Assembly (NCBI GenBank): GCA_964023205.1
Contig: OZ026842.1
Location: forward strand, 7,416,408 to 7,480,407
Direction: 5' to 3'
Source: Lutraria lutraria
Lineage: Eukaryota > Mollusca > Bivalvia > Venerida > Mactridae
Length of the DNA stretch: 64,000 nucleotides
This document shows positions 33,201-43,438 of this stretch, in pieces. The notes under the pieces are model-generated. The model saw only the letters and a list, made by a program, of their open reading frames with translations, was not told the origin of the DNA and ran no database searches. The first letter of the stretch is position 1. Each line of letters begins with the position of its first letter. The translations under genes were made by a program, and so were the position numbers.

Positions 33201-36180
33201 ACAGTATACCCTTTGTATACAGTATACTAGGTATATACAGTATACTTTCTGTATACAGTATACCCTCTATATACAGTTTACCTTCTATATACAGTATACC
33301 CTCTATATACAGTATACTCTCTATATACAGTATACATTCCATATACAATATACCCTTTATATACAGTATACATTCCATATACATTATACCCTCTATATAC
33401 AGTATACATTTTATATATAGTAAACCTTATATATATACAGTATACCCTCAACATAACGCATAATCTCTATATGCAGTATACCCTGTACATAAAGTATACC
33501 CTCTATATATAGTATACCCTCTACATAACGCATACTCTCTATATGCAGTATACCCTGTACATAAAGTATACTCTCTATATACAGTATACAACCAATATAC
33601 AGTATACTCTCCATATACAGTATGCCCTCTATATACAGTATACCGTCTATATACAGTATACCCTCTATCTACAGTATACAACCGATATACAGTATACACC
33701 CAATATACAGTATACCCTCTATATACAGTATGCCCTCTATATACAGTATACTCTCTATATACAGTATACTCTCTATATACAGTATACCATCTATATACAA
33801 TATACTCTCGATATACAGTATGCCTTCTACATACAGTATACTCTCAATATACAGTATACCCACTATATACAGTATTCCCTCTATATACAGTATACTCTCT
33901 ATAAACAGTATACTCTCTATATAAAGTATACACCCAATATACAGTATACACTCTATATACAGTATACCCACTATATACAGTATTCCCTCTATATACAGTA
34001 TACACCCAATATACAGTATACTCTTTATATACAGTATACCCTCTATATACAGTATTCCCTCTATATACAGTATACACCCAAGATACAGTATACCCTTTAT
34101 ATACAGTATACCCTCTATATACAGTATTCCCTCTATATACAATATACACCCAATATACAGGATTCCCTCTACATACAGTATACCCTCTTCATACAGTATA
34201 CTGTCTATATACAGAATAAGCTCTATATACAGTATGCCCTCTATATGCAGTATACCCTCTATATACAGTATTCCCTCTATCTACAGTAAACACCCAATAT
34301 ACAGTATACACCTAATATACAGTATACCCTCTATATACAGTATGCCCTCTATATACAGTATACTCTCTATATTCAGTATACCATCTATATACAATATACT
34401 CTCGATATACAGTATGCCCTCTATATACAGTATACTCTATATAAACAGTATACCCACTATATACAGTATTCCCTCTATATACAGTATACCCTCTATATAC
34501 AGTATACTCTCTATATACAGTATACACCCAATATACAGTATACACTTCATATACAGTATACCCTCTATATAAAGTATACAATCTATACACAGTATTCCCT
34601 CTATATACAGTATAGACCCAATATAAAGTATACTCTGTTTATACGGTATACTCTCTATATACAGAATACCCTCTATATACAGTATGTCCTCTATATACAG
34701 TATACTCTCTATATATCGTATACCCTCTATATACAGTATGCCCTCTTTATACAGTATACACCCAATATACAGTATACCCTCTATATACAGTATACACCCA
34801 ACATACAGTATACACCCAATATACATTATGCCCTCCATATGCAGTGTGCTCTCTATATACAGTATTCTCTCTATATATAGTATACCCTCTATATAGAGTA
34901 TACCCTCTATATACAGTATACACCCAATATACAGTATACACCCAATATACATTATGCCCTCCATATGCAGTGTGCTCTCTATATGCAGTATTCTCTCTAT
35001 ATATTTTATACCCTCTATATACAGTATACCCTCTATATACAGTATACACCCAATATACAGTATACACCCAATATACATTATGCCTTCCATATGCAGTGTG
35101 CTCTCTATGTACAGTATACCCTCTATATGTAGTATACCCTCTATATACAAAATTCATTCTATATACTTTATTACCTTAACATACAGTATACCCACTGTAT
35201 ACAGTATACTAGGTATATACAGTATAGCCTCTATATATTGTAGACCCTCTATATACCCTCTATATACAGTATACCCTCTATATATAGTTTACCCTCTATA
35301 TACAGTATACCCTCTATATACAGTATACTCTCTATATACAGTATACATTCCATATACAGTAAACCCTCTATACACAGTATACATTCCATATACAGTATAC
35401 CCTCTATATACAGTATACATTCTATATACAGTAAACCTTATATATATACAGTATACCCTCTACATAACGCATACTCTCTATATGCAGTATACCCTGTACA
35501 TAAAGTATACCCTCTATATATAGTATACCCTCTATATACAGTATACCCTCTATATACAGTATACCCTCTATATACAGTATACCCTCTATCTACAGTATAC
35601 AACCAATATACAGTATACACCCAATATACAGTATACCCTCTATATACAGTATGCCCTCTATATACAGTATACCCTCTATCTACAGTATACAACCAATATA
35701 CAGTATACACCCAATATACAGTATACCCTCTATATACAGTATGCCTTCTATATACAGTATACTCTCTATATACAGTATACACCCAATATACAGTATATCC
35801 TCTGTATACAGTCTACCCTCTATATTAAGTATACAATCTATATACAGTATTCCCTCTATATACAGTATACACCCATATACAGTATACCCTTAATATACAG
35901 TATACACGCTCTATATACAGTATTCCCTCTATATACAGTATACCCCCACATATAGTTTAGACTCAATCTACAGTATACACCCAATCTACAGTATACACCC
36001 AATATACATTATACCCTCTATATACAGTACACCCTCTATATACAGTATACATTATATATACATTATTCTCTCTATATACAGTATTCTCTCTATATAAAGT
36101 TTGCATTCTATATACAGTATACCCTCTATATACAGTACACTCTCAATATACGGTATACCCTCTATATACACTATACCCTC
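24255..36180. repeat. About 11.93-kb superblock, unit B
   Basis: Second copy of the superblock, with only one of the two 1,435-bp segments. It shares the 810-bp tandem duplication (about 31,776-33,395). It ends where 36,185 departs from its counterpart 24,259: the shared CACTATACCCTCTATA is followed by TACAATATAAAC in unit A and CATAGTTTAGAC after unit B. Few base differences separate the copies, so the duplication is recent or the copies are being homogenised. Confidence 0.92.
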
Positions 36181-37600
36181 TATACATAGTTTAGACTCAA
36201 TCTACAGTATACACCCAATATACAGTATACACCCAATATACAGTATACCCTCTATATACAGTATGTCCTCTATATACAGTACACTCTCTATATACAGTAT
36301 ACCCTCTATATACAGTATACCCTCTATATATATTACACCCTCTATATATAGTTTACCCTCAATCTACAGTATACACCCAATATACAGTAGACACCCAATA
36401 TACAGTATACCCTCTATATACAGTATGCCCTCTATATACAGTATACCCTCTATATACATTATACACTCTATATACAGTATACAACAAATATACATTATAC
36501 CCTCTATACACATTATTCCCTCTATATACAGTATACCCTTTAAATACAGTGTACTCTCTATATACAGTATACACCCAAGATACAGGATACCCTTTATGTA
36601 CAGTATACCCTCTATATACAGTATTCCCTCTATATACAGTATACACCCAATATACAGGATTCCCTCTACATACAGTATACCCTCTATAAACAGTATACCC
36701 TCTATATACAGTATGCCTTCTATATACAGTATACTCTCCATATACAGTATACTCTCTATATACAGTACACCATCTATATACAGTATATTCTCTATATACA
36801 ATATACTCTCGATATACAGTATGCCCTCTATATACAGTATACCCACTATATACAGTATACTCTCTATATACAGTATACTCTCTATATACGGTATACCATC
36901 TATTTACAGTATACCATCTATATACAGTATACTCTCTATATACAGTATACTCTCTATAAACAGTATACCCTCTATATACAGTATACCATCTATATACAGT
37001 ATACTCTCTATATACAGTATACCCTCTATATACAGTATACTCTCTATATACAGTATACTCTCTATAAACAGTATACCCTCTATATACAGTTTACCCACTA
37101 TATACAGTATACTCTCTATATTCAGTATGCCCTCTATATACAGTATACCCACTATATACAGTATACTCTCTATATACAGTATACCATCTATATACAGTAT
37201 ATTCTCTATATACAATATACTCTCGATATACAGTATGCCCTCTATATACAGTATACTCTCTATATACAATATACCCACTATATGCAGTATTCCCTCTATA
37301 TACAGTATAACCCCTGTATACAGTACACCCTCTATATACAGTATACACCCTCTATATACAGTATACACCCTCTATATACAGTATACACTCTATATACATT
37401 ATATCCTCTATATACAGTATACCCTATATATACAGTATACCCTCTATAAACAGTATATCCTCTATATACAGTATATCGTCTATAATTATACAGTGTACCC
37501 TGAGTATGGAGTATACGCTCTATATTTTGCCTACCCTCCATGTATAATGTTAACTCTGTATATTGCGTACCTTCCCTTTGTAGACTCCATGCATTGATCT
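36181..37600. repeat. Distal part of the 18-bp array, degenerating
   Basis: Continues as 18-bp units (a CATCTATATACAG, CTCTCTATATACAG mixture) but is not part of the superblocks. The last 150 bases (37,480-37,620) lose regularity: GTACCCTGAGTATGGAG, CTCCATGTATAATG and TGCGTACCTTCC show units mixing features of this array and of the next. Edge units that are more divergent than interior ones are typical of satellites evolving by unequal exchange. A 498-codon plus frame over 36,101-37,597 is a by-product. Confidence 0.88.
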
Positions 37601-38540
37601 AGTACCCTACCGTGTATTGTATGCCCTATTATGTATAATACACCTTACCATGAACAATATACTCACCATGTATTGCTTACCCTGCCATGTATTGTTTTCT
37701 TCTCCGTTTATTGTTTACCCTATATACATTCTTAATCATTCCGTGTATTGTATACCCTACTATGTATTGTATACCCTACCAAGTATTGTATACTCTACCA
37801 AGTATTGTATACCCTTCCGTGTATTGTATACATAACCATGTATTGTTTATACTACCATGTATTGTTTACCCTACCGTGTATTGTATACCCTACCATGTAT
37901 TGTTTACCCTACCGTGTATTGTTTACCCTACCGTGTATTGTTTACCCTACCATGTATTGTTTACCCTACCATGTATTGTTAATCCTACCATGTATTGTTT
38001 ACCTTACCGTGAATTGTTTCCCTACCGTGTATTGTTTACTCTTATATATATTGTATACCCTACCTTTTACTGTATACCCGACCATATATTATTTACCGTA
38101 CCGTGTTTGTTTTACTCTTCTATGTATTGTATACCCTCCATGTATTGTTTAACCTACCGTGTATTGTTGACTCTTATATGTATTGTATGCCCTACCTTTT
38201 ATTGTATACCCGACCATATATTATTTACCCTACCATGTATTGTTTACTCTTATATGTATTGTATACCCTACCATATATTATTTACCCTATTACGTATTGT
38301 ATACTCACCATGTATTGTTTGCCTTTCCATGTATTGTTTACCTTACCATGTGTCATTTACCCTACCATGTATCGTTTACCCACCATGTATTGTTTACCGT
38401 ACCATGTATTGTTTACCTTACCATGTATTGTTTACCTTACCATGTACTGTTTACCCACCATGTATTGTTTGCCTTACCATGTATTGTTTACCTTACCATG
38501 TATTGTTTACCTTACCATGTATTGTTTACCTTACCATGTA

Positions 38541-39217
38541 TTGTTTAGCCACTATGTATTGTTTGCCTTACAATATATTGTTTACCCACCATGTATTGTT
38601 TACCTTACCATGTATTGTTTACCTTACCATGTATTGTGTACCCCACCATATATTGTTTACCTTACCATGTATTGTTTACCTTACCATGTATTGTGTACCC
38701 CACCATGTATTATTTACCTGACCATGTATTGTTTACTCGACCATGTATTGTGTACCCCACCATGTATTGTTTACCTTAATATGTATTGTGTACCCCACCA
38801 TGTATTGTTTACCTTACCATGTATTGTTTACCCACCATGTATTGTTTGCCTTACAATATATTGTTTACCCACCATGTATTGTTTACCTTACCATGTATTG
38901 TTTACCTTACCATGTATTGTGTACCCCACCATATATTGTTTACCTTACCATGTATTGTTTACCTTACCATGTATTGTTTAGCCACTATGTATTGTTTGCC
39001 TTACAATATATTGTTTACCCACCATGTATTGTTTACCTTACCATGTATTGTTTACCTTACCATGTATTGTGTACCCCACCATATATTGTTTACCTTACCA
39101 TGTATTGTTTACCTTACCATGTATTGTGTACCCCACCATGTATTATTTACCTTACCATGTATTGTTTACTCGACCATGTATTGTGTACCCCACCATGTAT
39201 TGTTTACCTTAATATGT
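38541..39217. repeat. 433-bp higher-order duplication inside the second array
   Basis: The variant pair TTTAGCCACTATG and TTTGCCTTACAATATATTG occurs at 38,546 and 38,564 and again 433 bp later at 38,979 and 38,997. CCTTAATATG occurs at 38,774 and 39,207, the same offset. A third, partial occurrence of the TTTGCCTTACAATATATTG marker is at 38,847. The array has its own higher-order structure, much shorter than that of the main block. Confidence 0.8.
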
Positions 39218-39373
39218 ATTGTTTACCCGACCATGTATTTTATACCCTACCATGTATTGTATACCCTACCATGTATTGTGTACCCTACCATGTATTGTTT
39301 ACCCACCATGTATTGTTTACCCTACCATGTATTGTTTACCCACCATGTATTGTTTACCCACCATGTATTGTTT

Positions 39374-39780
39374 ACCCACAATGTATATTGTTTACCTTAC
39401 CATGTATATTGTTTACCTTACCATGTATTGTTTACCCATCATGTATATTGTTTACCCAACCATGTATTGTTTACCCACCATGTATTGTTTACCCACCATG
39501 TATTGTTTACCCACCATGTATATTGTTTACCCTACCATGTATTGTATACCCTACCATGTATTGTTTTCTCACCATGTATTGTTTACCCACCATGTATTGT
39601 TTACCCACCATGTATATTGTTTAACTTACCATGTATTGTTTACCTTACCATGTATTGTTTACCCACCATGTATTGTTTACCCACAATGTATATTGTTTAC
39701 CCAACCATGTATTGTTTACCCACCATGTATTGTTTACCCACCATGTATTGCTTACCCACCATGTATATTGTTTACCCTAC
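39374..39780. repeat. 306-bp offset duplication inside the second array
   Basis: CCCACAATGTATATTG occurs at 39,374 and again at 39,680, an offset of 306 bp (17 units of 18 bp), within similar series of CCCACCATG and CATGTATATTG units. This points to local unequal exchange in the distal part of the array. Confidence 0.65.
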
Positions 39781-40598
39781 CATGTATTGTTTACCTTACC
39801 ATGTATTGTTTACCCACCATGTATTGTTCACCCACCATGTATTGTTTACCCACCATGTATTGTATACCCTCCATGCGTTGTATACCCTACCATGTATTGT
39901 TTACCCTACTATGTATTGTATACTCACCATGTATTGTATACCCTACCACATATTGTTTACCCTACCATGTATTGTTTACCCTACCATATAATGTTTACCC
40001 ACCATGTATTGTTTACACTACCATGTATTGTTTACCCTACCATGTATTATTACACTACCATGTATTTTATACTGTAGTATATCCACGATGTATAGCATAC
40101 GCTCCGTATATAGTATATCATCCATGTAAAATAAATCGTCCATGTATAGTATATCCTATCATATTTGTTAATTTTTATAGCGGCTTAAAGCACCACACAA
40201 CAAGTAATGGTTATTCGTATTTATTTTTAAAACCTGTTTGAATTATTCTATACAACATGACGTAAGTGAAAACTATTTACAATGAATAAATTAATTATCA
40301 TCTTAATATATATATATATATTATTTAACATGAAACAAACTAGAGTTTAAGTAAAGCCGATATCAGTCCATATCATCAATTATAACACATACAAATACAA
40401 ACGAGAAAAGAGAGACATTTCCTCTGTTAAAATAAATATTGGAACTAGTCAGCGCTGATACTGTGAGCAACAGGACTGTAAAATGTAACTATTCATGCTC
40501 AGAATCGAGGAACAATAATAAATTATAAATAAAAACAAACTTAAACAGTATTGCACACTGATAAGGGAAAGAGATAACTAGGCATGTGTTGGATACAT

Positions 40599-40756
40599 AG
40601 TCAAACCTGTGAACAAAGGCAACCTTTTGGATAGACATAATATGACCTTTATTCCGAGGTCATTTTGCACTAAATAATCAATGATGGTTTTAAAAGAAAG
40701 GCCTTTATTCACAGGATGAGATTTATACAGAGGTGGCCGTTAAGTCAGGTTTGACT
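40599..40756. repeat. Short palindromic repeat with AGTCAAACCTG ends, copy 1
   Basis: Begins AGTCAAACCTGTG and ends CAGGTTTGACT, perfect inverted ends of 11 bp, 158 bp overall. Inside are TGACCTTTATTC and GGCCTTTATTCACAGG, words shared with the copies near 42,045 and 47,144. No coding capacity. It is a small non-autonomous interspersed repeat; its class is not recognised. Confidence 0.7.
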
Positions 40757-41276
40757 GTGTTGTAAATAATGTACAGGTTTATAGTTATTTGATTTATTTA
40801 TGATGAACTACTTTGCAGAACCACATTCGTAACCAATCGCAACAACTCGGGCGTTTCCGTAACTGAGAAATGCGCCTCGTTCATAAGTGTAGAGTCACAC
40901 ATTTTGATTACGCGGTTTCCGGTCACTACTTTTTCAAGGGACTCGTTTTTAAGAATCATTCTCAGACCTACAGACTTTCAAAACGTGTTTAAAGAGAAAC
41001 AGGATTCCATCGTTGGAATCCAAGGGTCAGCTAAGGTGAAAAAGTAACCCGGAAACAACAACAAAAACAAAATGGCGGCCTGTCTATTATGTCCGAGTCA
41101 CTTTTCTCTAGACAAACGCCGAGGGGTTCCGATTGATTCGTAACAAGTGTGACAAAGGTGATCACATTCGTATCACATTTGTTATAATTAAATTTGTATA
41201 TGGTATAGCCCTTACAATAATTTTGTGATATGTTATGAACAAGGTCATACACGGTGTTTTGATTTAACCGGGTACC

Positions 41277-41484
41277 ATGACACAGTTTCAACAGTTTCTA
41301 TGTGAAGCAAAAATGATACGCGACAGACTGCTTAGCAATACGCACTTGAAACAAATGCAAATGAACTGTTGGCATTAGTGAAGCGCCATGTAACGAATAT
41401 ACGATCAAAGCTACCACGGAACGAATTCAAATTAAACAACTATGCTTTGACACAAAAGTTCAATCAAGCTGCAGACGAAAAAAG
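41277..41484 (+). pseudogene. Candidate coding segment, two frames, possible frameshift
   Basis: From ATG 41,277 (context GGTACCATGA) a 33-codon frame begins MTQFQQFLCEAKMIRDRLL and stops at 41,378. A second frame, two bases out of step and open from about 41,342, continues in the same charged, helix-like style (ELLALVKRHVTNIRSKLPRN) to 41,484, where AG is followed by GTAATA, a plausible splice donor. Joined by a frameshift at about 41,340 the two would read as one coiled-coil-like stretch. Either this is a decayed exon, a sequence error, or chance. A perfect-context start (AACAAAATGGCGGCC) at 41,071 opens only 23 codons. No family recognised. Confidence 0.3.
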
Positions 41485-41660
41485 GTAATAACATACTGTA
41501 CAAATTGGAATGATGGGCGATAGGCCTATAAACATTAACTATTTCCATATCTATGTAATCACTGCAATGGCGTTATTCAGAAGTCTCTTAAATTACAATT
41601 ACATGGGAAAATGTCAGAAAAAGTTCTACAGAAGTAATACGCGTTTAATATATAGTTGTA

Positions 41661-41912
41661 TACAGTAGGACACGGTTATAACACATTCCGGGACCGGAAT
41701 AATTTCTTACTTACAGTCAAACCCCTGTTGAATAAAGACTTAATGTTTTGTCTTCCCATGGCTTGCTTTTGTTCACAGGTTTACTGTAAACAAATTGTTA
41801 CGCTTCGTCCACAAGAAAGAAATAAAGAAGGTGTTCAGAATATAATAAATTCTTCTTCATTGTATTCGAAGATATACCGTACCCGAGTTTACTATAACCG
41901 TATTTTACTGTA
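41661..41912. mobile_element. Inverted-repeat element with TACAGTA...CACGGTTATA ends
   Basis: Starts TACAGTAGGACACGGTTATA at 41,661; ends with TATAACCGTATTTTACTGTA at 41,912, the imperfect inverse (about 18 of 20). A small AGTCAAACC palindromic repeat (41,713-41,787) sits inside it, so one inserted into the other or the two form a composite. A similar left end, TACAGTAAAAACGGTTATAGC, occurs at 47,270. It is a non-coding terminal-inverted-repeat element, likely a MITE. The 95-codon plus frame across it is not considered a gene. Confidence 0.6.
41713..41787. repeat. Short palindromic repeat with ACAGTCAAACC ends, copy 2
   Basis: ACAGTCAAACCCCTG at the left and CACAGGTTTACTGT at the right are inverted ends with one or two mismatches; 75 bp, much shorter than the 158-bp copy at 40,599. 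It lies inside the 41,661-41,912 element. Confidence 0.55.
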
Positions 41913-42044
41913 TATATTTAAGTTTTATGGAGTCGTAAATTAAATACTGCCCGTTAACTGACCCCTTTTAAAATTTGGGTATAGGGGCCACTGGCTTAAA
42001 ACTGTCAAATAAATCAATGGACTGGTCGTCAGTTAACAATATAA

Positions 42045-42137
42045 AGTCAAACCTGTGCAAAAAGGCCAACCGTGAAATGTGACCTTTATTCATAATGCAG
42101 CCTTTATTACGAGATGACCTCTAGCACATGTTCGACT
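42045..42137. repeat. Short palindromic repeat with AGTCAAACCTG ends, copy 3
   Basis: Starts AGTCAAACCTGTGCAAAAAGG and ends CATGTTCGACT, an eroded inverse. Internal TGTGACCTTTATTCATAATG matches the 40,599 copy. About 93 bp, no coding capacity. Confidence 0.6.
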
Positions 42138-42852
42138 GTATTTGGGTTGAAGGATTTTTGAATTCATCGCAATTAAATATAATGATCAAGAGTATAAAAA
42201 AGTGGTGGCGCGATTCTGTAATATGCTTCCGGTGATCTAAGAACGGCATTACTGTCGTTTCACTAAGTCAAACTATTTGGGCGAACCGGAAGTTGATTGT
42301 CACATAACAAATATAAAACACAGTAAAGTGTCGAATAATAACACACATGAATAAACATGAATCATATCATATCGTAATTCCCTGACAAAATAATGCCATG
42401 TCTCCTACCTCAAAATGTTAATTACTAGTAATGTTCCATGAATGTAATCCTAAAGTAATGTTTCTCACGAGAGTAGAATAGTTTTCAATAGTTTTATGTT
42501 CGACTCAAAACAATCTGACAGTTAAAACACTGTTGTAGCTTGCCTCAATAATGAAGATAATGGCATTGAAGTTAACAATTCATATTTAACATACATAAAA
42601 CTGTAATACATATATTTGATTCAACGATGAAAGAGATGATATAACAAGGTATTGGTGCGTACAAAAATGTATATCTGACATTCACCCATACGTACATAAT
42701 ACGACGTAAACATTTTCTTGAACATTTGAAATACATAATCACAATAAATGTCATTTAAGAATTAGCGCCAAAATGTATAAACCTTGGTTAAACTTAATCA
42801 CTGGGTTAAACTTGAAGTAAGGTTAAGACGGTAAACCAAATGTTAACCATAA

Positions 42853-43062
42853 ACAAAACGACAGCCTTTCGTGTACCAAACCCTTGTGGACCTCGGTAAT
42901 TCAGAAGAGGATCTGGATGTCTTAAACATATCAGACACTGGGGCTAAAATTATTCACCAGAAATTATCTTATAATAATAATCCACTTGCTATACGATTAC
43001 TTAACCCAAAACTAACCCCAAATTTTACCCAGCATCAAATTGAACTCATTGATTCAATTTAA
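42853..43062 (+). other. Unrecognised 69-codon open segment
   Basis: Open between an in-frame TAA (42,850-42,852) and the stop at 43,060, with no ATG at its start. The encoded text is acidic then polar (LVDLGNSEEDLDVLNISDTG, later LLNPKLTPNFTQHQIELID) and has less low-complexity bias than neighbouring chance frames. It could be a last exon or a fragment of an old transposon gene. No family recognised; chance cannot be excluded. Confidence 0.2.
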
Positions 43063-43438
43063 CGGATGGTTATACAATTTGGTGCTGGTGTTCTAAGGAA
43101 CTGGTTGAATTTCATTTTTTCTATTCATTTTTTTTCAGATTTAATATAATTATTACTACAGTATTATTACGCACTGCGTTTCAAAATGATATTTTTGTTA
43201 TAATATTAAATAATGTTGAAAAATTAAAAAAAAAAATTCTTACGCGATGAATTTTATACTGAAAATAGTCATTACAAAATGAAAGTACCAATATGAAAGT
43301 GTTATGTGAAAAAAATAGAGTTAATAATAATCCGTTTCATCTTAATATCCTCGTAACATATGTCATACTAGACTAGAAAAATGATATGCTTAAAACATGT
43401 GCAAATTGTCGATATATATCATCTACTGGATACAAATG

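Larger units (their letters stand above)
1..37600. repeat. 18-bp AT-rich satellite array, main block
   Basis: Almost uninterrupted tandem repetition of an 18-bp unit, plus-strand consensus CTCTATATACAGTATACC, with many one- or two-base variants (CAATATACC, CAGTTTACC, CAGTATTCC, ACCCAATATACAG, TTTGCATTC). It runs from the first base of the window, so its left end is unknown, and decays into degenerate units near 37,500-37,600. At 18 bp per unit this is about 2,000 copies. Every unit carries an 11-bp odd palindrome, TATAC-A-GTATA. G is rare on the plus strand, so base composition is strongly strand-asymmetric. Five of six frames of the consensus are free of stops, which creates many long but meaningless open frames. 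A centromeric, subtelomeric or ordinary interstitial location cannot be told from this sequence. Confidence 0.97.
37600..40165. repeat. Second satellite array, 18-19-bp unit of CCATGTATTGTTTACC type
   Basis: About 135-140 tandem units with core CCATGTATTGTTTACC, in forms of 18 bp (CACCATGTATTGTTTACC), 19 bp (one extra T: TTACCATGTATTGTTTACC) and 20 bp (CATGTATATTG). Aligned in register with the first array (CTCTATATACAGTATACC), 12 of 18 positions agree, so the two look like branches of one satellite family. Nearly every unit contains TATTGTTTAC. At both ends units become irregular; 40,077-40,165 holds hybrid units such as CCATGTATAGTATATCC. Open frames of up to 401 codons here are by-products of the repeat. 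Confidence 0.95.
40166..43438. other. Intergenic region between satellite and neuroligin 3' end
   Basis: Unique AT-rich DNA separates the satellite from the neuroligin stop codon at 43,439. It holds a short (AT)n run at 40,306-40,322, three short palindromic repeats, one larger inverted-repeat element, and two weak plus-strand coding-like segments, each listed separately. The neuroligin 3' untranslated region must lie in the right part, running leftward. The nearest minus-strand polyadenylation-like hexamer I see is ATTAAA at 43,145-43,140, about 293 nt past the stop; this is only a candidate. Confidence 0.6.

Noticed and set aside
36101..37597. 498-codon plus-strand frame across the array edge
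   Set aside because: Same cause: SIYSIP-type hexapeptides from the satellite, ending only where the array degenerates.
37620..37680. Telomeric or known centromere motif (TTAGGG runs, CENP-B box)
   Set aside because: No TTAGGG tandem and no CENP-B-like motif seen in either array; chromosomal location remains open.
1..40165. CRISPR-like array
   Set aside because: Repeats are contiguous without unique spacers, the unit is 18 bp, no cas genes are present, and the DNA is eukaryotic.
37687..40241. Frames of 340-400 codons rich in Cys, Tyr and Leu (MYCLPYHVLFTL type) looking like membrane proteins
   Set aside because: They are translations of the second satellite array; several overlapping frames are equally open.
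41031..41291. 86-codon minus-strand frame with a Cys/Phe-rich end
   Set aside because: No domain, chance-like composition, and the end comes from a simple AACAACAACAAAAAC stretch.
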